DNA from: Odontesthes bonariensis
Taxonomy: Eukaryota; Chordata; Actinopteri; Atheriniformes; Atherinopsidae
Assembly: GCF_027942865.1 (NCBI RefSeq)
Contig: NC_134509.1
Span: 12,240,017-12,304,016, forward strand
Length of the DNA: 64,000 nt
Reading direction: 5' to 3'
In this document: positions 30,385 through 44,100 of the stretch, one piece after another
Position numbering within the stretch: the first letter of the stretch is position 1
Layout: every line of letters starts with the position of its first letter
Notes under the pieces: generated by a model
Databases searched by the model: none
What the model saw: only the letters and a program-made list of their open reading frames with translations
Told to the model about the DNA's origin: nothing
Program-made: the position numbers and the translations under genes

Positions 30385-31487
30385 GTCTCACTCTCACTCT
30401 CTTGTCTTTACTTGTCTTTTCATGCAGTAGATCAGACGACCGTCCTGAGGTGAGCTGGCAGAGATCTGATGCCACTGGGGCACTTTTATTACCAACCAGC
30501 GTTGACTGTTGGATTTCTCACAGCTTGCGAACTTCTTTGGCTTCTCTCCTGACGCACGACTGTAAACCTCCTTCTCACGCACGCAGAGACAACACAAATG
30601 CTCCCCAACAGGAGATTTGCTGTTGTACTCTGAGAAGCTTAGCTAAGCCTGACTTTAGTGCTCATGTAGATGTAGAGATCAAACAGGAGCTTTCGGACAC
30701 TTATCGGTCAAACCCAGCATTTAGGATACAAAGTGTTTTTTTGTTTTTGTTTTGCTCTGTGACCACTTGGAAATAATAGTTCCACATTTTAGGGGAACAC
30801 ACTCTCTGATGGAGGGTTAGAGGAGGGGAATGGTACTACTTCTATGTCTCTACAGTAAACATGAATCTGCAGCTTGTGGCTCAGTTTAAATGAGCTCAAA
30901 GACTGAAAACAGGTGGAAGCAGATAGCCAAGCTCTGGAAAAAAAGGTTTAATAGATTATGCATAATATGCCTTATTTTCTCAATCTTTGAAAATAAACCC
31001 AACATAGAAAAAAAAAATCCCAGAAAGAGAAAAACAAAACATTTTTTCAGTGTTTGATAGGTTGGACTATTTCTTTGCTGGGAGCAGTAACGCTGCTGCC
31101 TCCACATGTTTCCTGAGGGCTGAAATTACTGTAGACTTTCTTTAGCCTTCTATCACTCAGTCACAAACTTTTTTTTTAATTTTCCAAACTGTCAAATAAT
31201 TAAATCATTATACAGTCATTTCGAATTGTGACGTAGTTAGAGGTCATGGTGCCGACATGTTCCTATCTCAAACTACTACCAAGGGGAGTGTTTCAAGACG
31301 AAGACGAGATAAAAATGAGAATTTGGTGAAAATTGTTTCATTTGGTTCGAAAAAGATACTTAAAACAGTTTGTGTTCTGACTTCTTTTTTCAAGAAACAG
31401 AAATAGAAAAAAGTGACTTACATACATACAAACATAGTTAACCTTTCCTGGATTTTATTTTCATTGATAACTCAAAGTGAACAATAG
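30385..31487. other. intergenic, nothing recognised
   Basis: AT-rich sequence with no gene or repeat family identified. Confidence 0.4.
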
Positions 31488-32202
31488 CCGCATTTGCACT
31501 GTAGGAACCTTTTGCAGTTCCTATAACCTTTTCAGGAACGGGGCCGTTTTTTACCGCATTCGCACATACAGGAACTCGGGACCATCGCCTTCAGTTCCTG
31601 GAACCATTTTAGCTCCTTCTCCGAGGCTGGATCTTTTCTGGGTTCTATAGGAACACATCTGACGGAGGTGTTTGGTGGTCGGTAGCTACGCCCCATGTCA
31701 TGTTGTCACGGCTGAAATGTTTACTCATAGGACACAGACACAACCTGCGCGTGTTTAAGAAGTTAAACTTACACGTGGTCTCCTTTGTCTGCGGCGCTCT
31801 GCTCTCCTTCCTTCATGAAACAAAGAAGTATCGCCTGCGCTCGATCCTTCGTCTCCTGACTCTCTCTGTGAGCTCTTCCAGCCTCGATGTTAGACGCCCG
31901 ATATGATTGTCCACGATTAATATCACCATCATGCAGACCATGAACACGCTGGCCTCCCCGCTCTCCATATTAGCTTCTTTGTGGTGTTTTTTTCTTCTCC
32001 CCTTACTTTTCGCGGGTTTTGTTTTGTTTTGTTTTGTTGTTGAATGTGGCGCTAAAGTAACACGTCACTGTCGCAGATGGCTGCGCCGCATCAGTCCCGA
32101 CTCATGTGCGAATGCAGACTAAAACAGTTCTGTTGGGGAAGGACAGTTATCAGAACGAAATTCGAGGAGGACTGTTCTTAGAACGCCTCTGTCCGAATGC
32201 GG
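31488..32202. mobile_element. possible non-autonomous DNA transposon
   Basis: The ends are imperfect inverted copies of CCGCATTYGSAC (31488-31499; the complement at 32191-32202). Related internal copies occur near 31555 ('ccgcattcgcac') and 32105 ('gtgcgaatgca'). The interior is GC-richer than its flanks and holds GTTTT repeats but no transposase. No clear target-site duplication was found, so class and exact ends are uncertain. Confidence 0.35.
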
Positions 32203-35089
32203 ACGAAGTAACGTTGAGAGTCAAGACTCTGCGTGAGCCAAGACTCTTTCTTATAGCTGATGACAGTTCTTTATGGCTGGATATTTTGGGTCGTTCCTCT
32301 CCTGCAGAATGAACATGGGACAGATGCCTTGCTGATGGTAATGTGTGATGGTTCCACATGTACCCACAGAGAGCATGTGATAGAGCATGCTGTGTTTGCA
32401 CAAAAATTAAGTCAAAAAGATCTTTGCCAAACTGACCCAAACTTGATTTTTTTCTCCTTTAAGTAACAACCTTTTATGCATTTCAAAAGTAAACCACACG
32501 GCACATGGCAGGAGAAGATGATGAAGGAGAACTGGAGCTCAGCTGACAGTTATGCACGAGAACATGTGACAAAAACAGTTGGGAATCACTGGTTGAACAT
32601 ATAAATACCATGGAAATCACTTTTTACAAACTGATCACATGGTCTGTAAAATCTTCAAAGTGTGGCATGTTTCGTAGGGTTTCCCCACTGAAATAAACTG
32701 AAACATTTTAAAGCTGCACTTTAAAATGTGCACATATCACAAACTACCAAGAGTACTTTCCAACACAGTTCTTTGATTGGTTTATTGCACAGAGATTTCA
32801 CTCTTGATTAATGGCAAGAAAATTAAGAAAATAATGTGTAACATACAGTAGGTGAATGGAATTTGGCCCTCAAGAGAATTTGACTTTATTCATTTTTAAT
32901 GAAGTGTATCTGCAGACTATTCAAAATAAGAATCAAAGTATTGATTTCGCTGCAGCAGATACAGCGATTACAGCAGAAACATTTCATAAAAAAAGAGAAA
33001 ATTTTGAAAATGAGTATTGTATACGTCATGGGTTCGCTCTTTTAAGAAAAACACCAACAGAAATGAGACATGCATAAATGGTGAATGTTCTGTAATAATA
33101 AGTCGAAAGATATCTGCATTTGACTTTGATACTTTGTTCAGTGCCTGGTTTGAACATCGGGTCTATCTCTTAATAGACATGTTTTTATTTTAATCATATT
33201 TTTCAGAGTTTCAGCATCATCAGGTTGTACTATTTCTGAAAGATTTCCAGCTTCGTATCTTGCGATGTCCTTCAGTTCACGTCACAGCTGCCAGACACAA
33301 CAATGACACAACATCATCCGGAGAGGAAAAGATAGGTGGCGAGTTTTGTTTGTCAGTGACAGAAGGTTTGACTGGTCTTAACTGGTCTTAACTCCCTTAA
33401 ATATTTCAGAAATCCTTGAATGTCAAACCTCAGACCAAATGAGAAGTTTTCTGGAGTGCTGGAATAACCTAAAACTGTAGTTTTCTAATTTATTTAAGCG
33501 TTAATTTAACAGACTCAAGTACAAAGGAGATTGTTTCAGTGTCTTTGGTAAGAAACTTTGTTGTATTTAGAAAACATAAACATATCTAATTTGGTTCCAG
33601 AAACACAATTAAAACAGATAGAAAGGTTATAGAAAATGCAAGTAACCCACCTCTGGAAGATTTACAGCTTCAGTTGATGCTCCTTTTATACCCAATCCTG
33701 ACACCCTCACCTGTCCTCAATTCCCCGGCTGATTGGTGAACCTTCCAGAACAGTGTTATTGTATATTCTACAAACCTCTCTGTCCTTCTTCACCTTTCAC
33801 CTAAAATTGATGCAGAGGAGTTCATTGGAGAGTCATCTTCTCTCAGGAGGTTTTTAAATACTTCATCGGGACAGCACCACACCTCATTCTGCATGATTTA
33901 CAACAACTTAACTTCACGGACACAGACGTTATGCTGTCTAACACGCCTCTCTCCTAACTTTCTTTGTTGCTGACAATAAATTCTATGTTTGCTTAAGTTT
34001 TCTAAATACAAAGAAATTGCTCAGTGAGCGCGCTGAAAATAATTTCCTTTGTACGTATTTCTTAAATAAGGACAAAAAGATAACAAATCATTTATTTAAG
34101 TTTTTGTTGAATTTCAGAAAAACTCCCAAAAGGTTTTTGGAAACTGGGTTTGTATATCTGACATTTATGATAGACATGCAGTCAAACATGTTCTTCTGAC
34201 TGCATTGGACGAGAGCCGATTGATGTGCTGATGTGACTTCTTCTTGTTGTGCTGATGCTTAAATGTCTTTTTCGGCTGACTGAAATCTTCAGTATCTATG
34301 TGTACGCAGGAGTAAAGAAAAATGTTGTAATGTTTTAGTTTTCTCTTTTTCAGCTTCTCCTCTTTACTGGTTTCAACTCAAATGTTGACACCCCAAACAA
34401 CACAGTGTAGTGTTTTAGGCACTGAACTTGTTGCCATGGGGAGGGGGATTCTGTCAGTTCAGACATGTCCAAACAGTATGTTATACTGACAAGAATTCTG
34501 ACATAAACGTTGCTTTAAAGAAAAAGAGTGGCTGCACAGGGTATGGCTGCTTTGGCTTTTGTTTTATCCAGAATTTTTTGGGGAGGAAATGATAACATTG
34601 AGGACTCACTCAGTGTCCCCTTCCCACAGCACGCTGCACTTCATTGGCATCAAAGTGAAAGTATTAAGTATAAAATCTGGTTCTGAATGTGAGTTTCTTT
34701 GGGATTCCTGTGATAAATCTTTTTTTTTTTTAAAGACCGGATCAGCGTGTGATATCAATGCGAAAGATAAACATTCTCCAACGAAAGCTTTCACCACTGG
34801 AGCTCATTTTACATGACAATAAATGGTCCGCAGTCTGTTTTTATTCCTGCTTAATTTATCATTATTCATGTGATGTGCTGCAGTTAAATCTTTCTCGTGT
34901 GGCTGAACATGAGTCTTTCTTCCTGTTTGGAGTCAGGATTAAAACCAATATTGATGCTGTAGAGATCCAAGTAGGGCTTCAAAAGCCTTTCTTCCTTTAT
35001 CTTATTGTCAATTCTCCATCTCTGTGGACTCTGTGTCTTTCATTTCTTTCTATTGCTCTATTGTTTTTTGTCTTATTGGTCAGGGGCTG
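32203..35089. other. intergenic, nothing recognised
   Basis: AT-rich. No ORF with homology. Confidence 0.4.
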
Positions 35090-35190
35090 GTTAATGTGGG
35101 TTTATCCAGCCATCCAAGCATTTAACGTGGGCTTATCCATCCATCCATCCAGGCGTATAACATAGGCTTATCCATCCATCCACCAGCCCT
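35090..35190. repeat. minisatellite, ~33-36 bp unit, three copies
   Basis: Three diverged tandem units beginning near 35090, 35122 and 35158, each of the form 'ttaacgtgggcttatccatc' followed by further CATC units. Confidence 0.65.
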
Positions 35191-36479
35191 CCATCCTTCC
35201 ACTGAGAACTTATTTTTGCATCCATCCTCACTGTCCACACACATGCCAACATCCACATGAGGACACCTGCACACCTTGCCATTACTGAGGCCTACACTTC
35301 ACGTGAGAGATGAAATATGCACCTTAAATTTAACTTTACCTCTAAATGAAGTCCCAGGAAGAAAAAAAAATGTCTTACCCTCCTCTCATAGAAACTTTGA
35401 TTTCATGGTGTTGATTATTTTTCTTCGCAATCATTCAAGGATGAAGCACAAGCACTCTGAGATTGTGCCCCTTTCAGATGCACGACAATGGGGTGCCTTG
35501 GTTTAAGAAAAACATGGAGCTTTCCCCCCTTCTCTCCTTCTTTTCCGGCATATTTAAAGAAAGACAGCCAGAGCCTGGAAGCAGTTTATTGAGAGGCTTC
35601 GGCACGTATAGTGGACACCAGCTTGCCAAAAACAAATCTCCTTTGATCTGAGTTGGTTTTTATTTTGTCTGAGGCAAAAAGTTCCTTTCTTTCTCTTTCT
35701 TTTTTTTCTTTTTGCATGCAGATCTCAGTTTCCTTTGCAGGCCATAAAATTGTTAATGCACTGCTGTTTTCTATGTTTTGTCTTTGACTAAAAAAACATC
35801 TAATACATGTAAACAAGTGCTAGCCTTGTACTGGCATCCCTTTTTAATCATGCTGAATAGGTTGCCTCATTTGCCTTAATATATGGAAAGCAAAACTTAG
35901 CCAAAGTTCAGAGGGGGCAACTTTTATCCTTCTTGAAATCATCTGCAGCCTTTGAAAGGCAACTTTTGATACAAAACTCACGAGTTACTTCTGTTTGAAC
36001 TCTGCATAAGTTTGAAACTTTTATTGACTTATGACTGAAATCAAACGACATATTTCATTTTTTAGGTCAAGGGATTGCTTGGATTTGTTAAGTGCAAGTT
36101 TGGTTAAGTTTGGAACGGGGCCCAGTGGGGCATTAGCCTCAGTTGTGCCCCCTTTAAGCCACTGCTTCCCCCATCAAAAACATGGATCAGCTCTCCTTTT
36201 TAAACCTTTCTTTCTCTCTTGACCAAATGATTCATGTAAAATAAAGAAAAATACTCTAGAAACATGTTGTCAAGCCATTATTCGGTTGAAAGCTTGAGTT
36301 TTAAGTGTCTTATCGCTTATAGTTAAGATGTTTTTGTGTGATTTTTTTTTTCCTCTTTGAAAAGAGTTTCAGCTGAAAATCAATTTGATAAGTGGATTTA
36401 CGCAGTGCCATTTTGACCAATTTAAAACAGAGGTGTGAATAATAACAAATTAAGCTGAATTTTAGTGAGAAATAATGTA
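35191..36479. other. downstream flank of helt
   Basis: No gene recognised. The interval lies immediately 3' of helt and could hold regulatory elements, but nothing specific is visible. Confidence 0.4.
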
Positions 36480-36485
36480 TTTATT
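36480..36485 (-). terminator. helt polyadenylation signal
   Basis: AATAAA on the minus strand 54 bases after the helt stop, implying a very short 3' UTR unless a more distal site is used. Confidence 0.5.
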
Positions 36486-36538
36486 CACAGCATGTACATG
36501 GCAACAGTATAAATAATAACAAAACAAGGCAAAACTAT

Positions 36539-38139
36539 TTACATGGCGTGTTGCGCGCTGTGCAAACTGAACGCGTTTGTGTGTGTGTGGCCTATGAAGT
36601 TCAAATAATGGTGATCGAGTCCCTGCACGGGCGACAAGTATCCGCCATGCTGCTGTGTGTGCGCAGAGAGCGGCACCGTCGGGTATGAGATGGTCGGGCT
36701 GCGCGCGGAGCTGTGCCACGAGAAGTGTCCCGGTGGGCTCTGCTGGTACACGGAATCCGAGTGGCTGTGGTTTTGGTGCTCCGGGGAGGAGTGCAGCTGG
36801 CTGAGGAAGTCAGACGGTTCTGGCATCGAGCCGACAGAGCCGAACACAGGCTCTGTGACCACACGGGACTTTGACTGTAAGAAGGCGAGAATCCGTGCGT
36901 ACTTGATGTCTTTGGTTTCTGCTCTGTCCTCTGTGGTCAGGTAGTGCACCAAGTTCTTCATGCACTCATGGTATCCGTAGTGGAAGTAGTTGGCAAATTC
37001 AGCCAGCAGCTCACCTGAAATAAACAAAGGAAGCAGCGTTTACATCCCTGGTGATATGACGTGAGAAGCAGGTCTGCGCAAAGCTGGACTTGCAGTTCAA
37101 TAAAGTCGAAATAAACATCCGTCACTCTGCACGCCGGGAGCATTTCAATTGCGGAAAGAGGTGATGTAGCGTTTGAGCTTACTTGCCTTTTTCTCTTCCA
37201 CGGGGGAAATCCGCTGAGTGGAGCGCTCGCAAATACTGAACGGTCATCTCCAAGATTTCAGCTTTCTCTAGTTTTCCAGAGTTCTACAAAAATATAAGTA
37301 AACAAGCCTAACATTATAAACTGCCTGAAATGTGCTGCTTGTATAAAGTGTTGAGCAAATGTTGAAGAATATATCTTCCCCGATAAATGCTCCACATTGT
37401 TAAATACATTTTTCTAACAGAAAGTATATGTCAAATAACTTCACAATACCTGTTTAGCCAGCGCCATTGGTACAGTTTTTCCGAGTTCGTTTAGACAGCG
37501 ATTGATGCGGTCCCGTCTTCTTTTCTCAATGACTTTGTGGGAGATCGGAGTTCTCTGTAAAACACAAGCAGATATTCAACATCAGCGCACGTAACCTCTG
37601 CAGTTACTCTCAGTTAAAGTTAAGAACATCAACCAGCAACAAAGGAAAATAAAGAAATTCCACATTGTGCATTGAAGAAATAATGCTGGCATCAGATATA
37701 TCCTTGTGGGTTTTTACGCGCCGCGCGCTTTGTTGCCCAAGAGCGCGCAACTGGTACCTGCGCCCTGGGCACTTCTTTAAGTCTGAGGCCCCGTTGGAAA
37801 TAGTTAAGGCATCTTTAGGAGAGTTAACACATTGTATGTGTTTGTAAGTTACACCGCTGTCACTCAAAAATTGTAAAAGTAGCAGATTTTTTGCATCAAT
37901 AGTGCGTCTTGGCAATCCTGTAACGCGCGCCGCATGTTGCTGCACATGTTTTATTCCACTAGCATGGAAATTACTCCAAATAGCAGTTCAACATGTTGGA
38001 AGGATAAAAAGAACTTCTACAATTTTCCAAAAGATAACTTGAAAATCATAAAATTGCCGTGTTGCCAAAATATCTCAGTCCTCAAAATGCAGAGCGCATA
38101 CTGAGCGCATACCTTTCTGTCTTTCATTTTAGATGCCAT
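36539..38139 (-). CDS. helt: HELT, bHLH-Orange transcriptional repressor
   Basis: Exons on the minus strand: 38139-38113, 37554-37450, 37283-37187 and 37014-36539 (stop TAA), 27+105+97+476 nt, 234 aa. The bHLH domain spans about residues 10-66, with basic region HKVIEKRRRDRINRCL (about 15-30) and helix 2 KLEKAEILEMTVQYLRALH. The position where HES proteins carry proline is not proline. The Orange domain is about 78-125 (LLAEFANYFHYGYHECMKNL and the following helix). The C-terminus is Ser/His/Pro-rich, ends HSAQHAM and has no WRPW. HELT (Heslike/Megane) is a nuclear repressor known to promote GABAergic identity in the midbrain. The third intron has a GC donor (AAG|GCAAGT), required to keep frame. 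The gene lies between slc25a4 and acsl1 as in human. A TATA-like box lies about 110 bases upstream of the ATG. Identity is firm. Confidence 0.95.
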
Positions 38140-38247
38140 CGATGAATTCCTGAAAAACTTGATAAGAATTAGCTCGGCTTGAAGTTAGAGAGATGTGCAG
38201 GTCTGATAGGAGACGAAGCAGACTGAGGTGTGAGGAGAAAGCTGTCT

Positions 38248-38255
38248 CTTATAAA
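38248..38255 (-). promoter_or_regulatory. helt TATA-like box
   Basis: TTTATAAG on the minus strand, about 110 bases upstream of the helt ATG, placing the start of transcription near 38220. Confidence 0.5.
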
Positions 38256-38413
38256 GGGACCATCCAAGAAACTCTGGCATTCACGGTGTAAATTATTCCA
38301 TGGGATTAGAGACGTGCATTGGCTAAATGTGTGCATTTAGGATCAGTTAAAGAAATTGTAAAAAAAAATCCAAATCCATGGGCTGGCAGGGGGGCAAACC
38401 TGCTTTGTTAATC

Positions 38414-38438
38414 CACGTGGCTGTTCAAAAGACACGTG
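38414..38438. promoter_or_regulatory. paired CACGTG E-boxes upstream of helt
   Basis: Two perfect CACGTG sites (38414-38419 and 38433-38438), 19 bases apart centre to centre, about 165-185 bases upstream of the helt TATA-like box. bHLH-Orange proteins are known to bind such sites, so feedback control is possible. Occupancy is inference. Confidence 0.4.
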
Positions 38439-41086
38439 ATTACTTTCGGAATATTATTTGCATAGTAACAATCCAGGCGGGAAATAAGAACCGAGCGTTG
38501 GGATCGCCTGATCCGGCGGGGCGCACTGTGCGCACTCAAGACAAAGCGGGCGAAAAAAAGAAACCCTTTTTCATCCAACTCGCGTTTCTCACACGATCGC
38601 CTGTTTACAAATCCCAGCAAGCGATCTTAACTCTCATCCAAGCCCGGTCCAAGTTTTAAGGCCTGTCCAGTATCATTAGAGTAATTAAGTAAGCCTTTAA
38701 TAGGCTGTTCCGCCAAGTTCGGGGGAGACCTTTTGGAGACGGAGTCCCCCCGTTTGTTCTCGGCGTTTCTCACACGACTTGGTGACACGTCCATCTTTTA
38801 TGAGAGATGGCAAGCTTTTTGTTTACATTCTTTATTTTGTTGGACTCCTCGGCAGGTGTGTGATTAGCGCTGGCACACGAGCGTCGTCTGCGTCAAGGCC
38901 AGCGTCTCCAGCAGCCTCTGGCACACGAGGGTTACCCACCACTGGAGACTCTTTGGAGAGGCTCAATTTGTATCCTATTATCCTATAAGAAAATGTCTAT
39001 TCAGTCGAATGAATAGTTTCATTGGCCTAAATTTTAATAATGCTGTGAAAGAAAGGGAGAAATAAAGAAGAATGCAGCTGGTGTGAACGTGCATTATTCC
39101 CCGTCACCTGCAAGATGGGTAGCCTGGAGACCCCTATTCATTTGCCTAATTTCGGTCAACTTAACAAACTTTGGGAGAAATTATACTGCCATTGTTATGA
39201 AGGGTGAAGCTTTCTGATCGAATTAACAGCATGTTTTGATCCGGTAAATGTCATTAGAAAGAAAGAAACAATCGCGTTTAAAGGGGCCTGGGTAATGCGC
39301 CAAGTGGAGACGCCAAAGCGCAAACAGCACAAAGGGTGCTAGTAAATGCCACAGGGGACTTTTGTACCCTCACATTGCTCAAGTTTTTTTCCCCCAAACA
39401 AAGGGCATTATTTTATACTTGAATACATTTCATACAACAATTGGGTGTTTTCTTCAAACATATTTTCACAGCAAGGTCCACAACAGGTTTATTGTGTGCG
39501 CTCCCTCTCACGGATTCGAACTGCTCTCATGCGCCACAACACTTTGCTCGGCTTCTCTTTGTGACTGACAACGTTTTGATCTGGAAACTTTCGCCATGCT
39601 TGGGTATATTTGATCCCGTGGGCGATGTGGACGAATTAAAAGCAGCGGAGATTGAAGAGAGCAAAGCTCACATGACATCTGAAGCTTTTGGAGAGTTTTG
39701 AGAGCACCATGGAGAGAAAGGCGCGAGTGAGCGGGACGGGGGCATAAAATCCAATTACTTGAGTGTGGAGTTTCTAGCACTTTTTATGCGTTTATCCTTT
39801 GAAATATGGAGGGACTTGTGTGTTGTTGCCTTTTTAAGAACCGCATTAAATACTGGAAGTCTTTGCTGACGGACTTTGTAACGCTAAATGTTGCGTCAGA
39901 ACGAAGCCAAATCGGGATTTTTCCTGCCTAAAAGTTGTTGGATCTCTATATTTTGACCATTGTAATCTGTGTTCACATATCTTTTGTTAGACAGTCTGAC
40001 ATGACATCTGATTTGATTGATAAACATTTAACAAATCAAAACAAACGTTTGATCTCGCCTGAAATGCCTCTCGTATCCCTGCGTGTGCACCTTCCAGCGC
40101 TGTGTTTGAATCATCTTTTACACCTTTTACAACATTATTGCAACGAATTCAAAAGCTTATCGTGTCCTTGTGGTAGTTTTAGGAAATTAATTACTCAGAA
40201 GATTAAAAAATGTTAACAAACGCTCGACTTTTGACGAAATAATGTAGACTTTCTGAAATAATGTAGACTTTGCGCACGATAGGGGCAACTAACCACGCGC
40301 ATTCTGGATTGATGTTGAATCTTCGTTTGGATTACATTTATCATTTGTGGATCTTATATGTACAGTAACTACAGAAAACTAATAGAAAACTGTTGGATAC
40401 ACAATAATGGGTTCTTAAAATCCCTTATTGTGGATATATTGGTGAAATCACACCATATAACAAAATCCTGTCTGTAGCTTAGTTTTTAGAATTATTTTTA
40501 AAAAGCAGTTGGAGCAACACTGGCTCCATGTAAGCTTGTCTATTTACAATAATAATGGTAATAATAATAAATTCCTGCTCACAGATCTTTTGTTTGGAGG
40601 TTATCTGACTCAGTCTAACTGATATTAAGTCACTTCTGCCGGTTTGACTGATTGTGATGATCCATATTCGTATGAACATAGATTGGCTATGACTGGTGCA
40701 TTGTGCATTTATTGTATGCCTTTGTCTTCTGTGGTCTCATCAAGGTACCGCGACACAACTGATATTAGACCCATGCTGTGTTTATTCTTTGGGCAAATTT
40801 AGAGTTACAGAATGAAGACCCAAACATGGAAATGGTCTGCATCCATAAAAGGAACAGGTTGTGTTTACATCGCTTTTAGATGTCGTGAGATAAATTATTG
40901 TGTTGCCCCGAGCACGAAGAATGTGACACTTTTGCAACTGATCGGTATGAACATAAACGACGCTTTTCAACATTTTTTTTTTTTACAACATGTATTTATA
41001 AATTATTTCCAGTAGTATCATTCTGCGTTCTGCATAAAAGCCTGCAAACAGGAAATGATAAACACGCCTCCAGTGATGAAGCCTTA
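38439..41086. other. helt upstream region, nothing further recognised
   Basis: Two CACGAG N-box-like sites (38876-38881, 38924-38929) and a repeated 15-mer GCGTTTCTCACACGA (38582-38596, 38763-38777) are present. No gene seen. Confidence 0.4.
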
Positions 41087-41113
41087 CAGCAACAGCAGCA
41101 GCAGCAGCAGCAG
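41087..41113. repeat. CAG trinucleotide repeat
   Basis: Nine CAG/CAA triplets. A short plus-strand ORF reads them as poly-Gln but has no other coding support. Confidence 0.85.
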
Positions 41114-44100
41114 CCGCTGTTGTCAGGCGCTGCGCCCTGACCCGTGGTGACCTGCGATGAGGGTCCCGAAACAATCCTTTGGCTTGGCGCGCCACCGTCA
41201 GCCTGAACGGCAGCAGTTCACACGGTCCCCACTGAGCCCGTGGAAATGATCTAAGCTGAGCTCAGACTACATGCTTCACCAGCTACAGGCCTCCTTTGAA
41301 AAACGAGCGTGACTATTTGAGAAAAGCATTTTCGTAAAAGTTCACAAACACCAGTGGTAATATCAACCATTATTAGAATAAAGACTATAAAAACAATTAA
41401 AGCTCTGACAGGAGTATTGCACAATCATTTTATCTCCTTGTATTTATCACAAAAAAAGGGGTGTAGCTCATGAAATAAAACAATCATTTGGGACCATAAG
41501 CCACAATAGAATTATTCTGTAAAACATCATCAATGTTCATCAAAGTCACAGCTGAACCACTGAATTATTGTAAAATAATTCTAAGTAGAGTTATTCTTAC
41601 ACTGTAAGTAGTTTTAAATGACCGAAATTCAAGGTACACTTGTAGACTGAAATAAAATACTACTTTAAGCGCGTACGTGCTCCCTCTTGTGGCATATGTG
41701 GGGAACTGCAGCGGCTTTAATATAGCCTCAGCTTCACAGAAACCTTCGTTTAAAATAAACACACTTAAACAGACTGCAGTGTGAGTGTCCTACTTTAAAT
41801 ACCACAAGTATTCATTACACTACAGCAGTGGTCGAAATCAAATTGCTATAATGTACTCAAAGACTAGAGTAATGATACTTTCCATTTGGTTACAATCATT
41901 TGTCAGAAAAAGTTGTTTCTTTGTTTCGTGATGATTTTGACACAGCTTTTAGACTATAACACATTGTTGAAAATCAAACGAGTGGTTTCCAGCTTTTTTG
42001 GTTTCTTTTAAAGAAAAACACAAATGTGCAGTCGAGTATACAATCCACAAGCTGTAAAGAGGTCTGTAAAACACTGTTTTTAACATGGTTTCATTTGAAG
42101 AAATGCCAAAGGGACTCAGTATCCAAACATCTGTCAGGTGTTGGTGGAAAAAGGTAAAAATCTGTATAATTCAGCTTGCAATAATATTAATGTTAATTAT
42201 GATTATAATATCAATGTTAATTAGAGAAATGCTATGAATATTTAAATATTCTACTCTATAAATGATAAAAAAATATGCTCAATACATTCAGAGCCAGATT
42301 TTGGGGCTTTTCCACTTATCTTATATGCAAACTATAATGGATACAAAAACATTGGCCCTGTTTTTATATCGAGTCCATCAATTCAAGGAAATAATATGAA
42401 AATTGACTTTTGGGCTGTAGAGTGCATGAAGGGTTTGGAGCTCACAACTACTTTCCCCATCAGACTTCACTTCCTACTAATGTGCCCATCAGTTATTGGA
42501 TCAGTTATAACAATATGTTACAGTGCTACAGTCTGCGATTGGATTGGCACTGGTATTGAATGTTGTTTTAATGCATGCATCAATGCTTTTCTATCCTATT
42601 TTCCTCAGATTTGGAACGACCAGCTCTTTTAGGAAAATTATGAAAATGCAGTTTACAAACAAAAATAAATAAATAATCTGAATCTGTAAAGAGCACAGAG
42701 CTGTGAAGTACAATGGTGTTCTGCTTAAATATGGTCTATCATGTCAGCTTCACACGGAAAGCTGTAAATACATTTAAACATGTGGTATGGTACGGTTTTA
42801 AGTAACAATATGAGAAAACTTTGACCATCATCAGATACTTCAAAAAGTCTAAATAGATACTTTTGTCTTTTAGATGTATTCAGTCCCCCCGTTCCACCAA
42901 TCAGAGGATGTTGTGATGCCGGTGAGGAATTAGTGCACCTGTGTTGTTGCTCTTCAGTAACTTATGAGTAAAGTAAAGTGCTTATTGTGCTAAACATCTC
43001 CCTCTACTGACTTTGATTATCTATTAGATCCCTATGCTGATGTATTAATGCTGAATAAGCATTTTATTGTTTCTATCTGGTCGAGGAGACCACATTTTAT
43101 ATAGATTCCTTACTTACTTATGGGTCCGGTGCTCTCATTGGGTTCACTGGTAACATCAGTCTGGTGGGTCATAAAAAGACTAATGTGAAATAAGAGGCTG
43201 TACAAATTAATACTGAGAAAGACACAAAGGGAAATGTTAATTACAGGTAGATGAAAAAAAATGATGCACAGAAAAATGCCTATAGGCTATAATTATCGTT
43301 CTGATCGGAAGTCTGATATAATACGAGATAAATCTACATTTCTGAGGATGAACTGGGTGATTCTGGGCATGTTTGACTGTCGGCCGCTGCCTCTTGTCAT
43401 GTTTCAGAGTTATTAAAGACAGTAAAATAACAGTCTTGTATTTCTTGTGAAATATCTGATTTATTTATTTATTTTTCACGACTGGTGCTAAAAACCTCAG
43501 TGGACTTAGGTGACCTGTTTTTAATTCAGCTCAAGCAGTCTAATGCAACTCCACAGTGTTAGCAGCATCGCTGCCATAAAATAATCCAAGTAAAACAAAA
43601 TATTTTAACAGTTGATCTGAAGCTAAAACAGCTTTAAATATTTTTTGTGCTTTGGTGAATTTTTTTTTTTTTTTCTCTGCTCAGTTTTAGACTGTTTTAG
43701 AAATACAGCATTTTCCTGGGGAAGCTAAAAACAAAAGTACACAATAAGTACTTTGGAACCACATATAGCCCATGTACATGTACTGGATATAAGTAAAAAG
43801 TGTCTCTGATCATTTTACTTTGCTGTGTTACAATAGTGCCTCATGAACAGTACCCTCCAAACAAATGAATGCATCCCCAAATGTTCCGGTTTTAAAGCAC
43901 ATCTTTAATTTGAGCAAATTTTACTAACGTATGATAGAACAAATCTGAAGAAAACAATGTAAGTCGACATCAAGCTCAATTTAAAGACATTAGATCTGTG
44001 ATTCCTCAATATGGCTTTCTTTGGCTTTGAACACAGCTCTGCAAACTCTGACCTTCCCTGCACTCACTTTTTTTTTCAGGGTAGCTTGATACCATCTCTA

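Noticed and set aside
40898..41140. ORF with a poly-Gln run
   Set aside because: The run is a simple CAG microsatellite; the rest of the frame has no homology.
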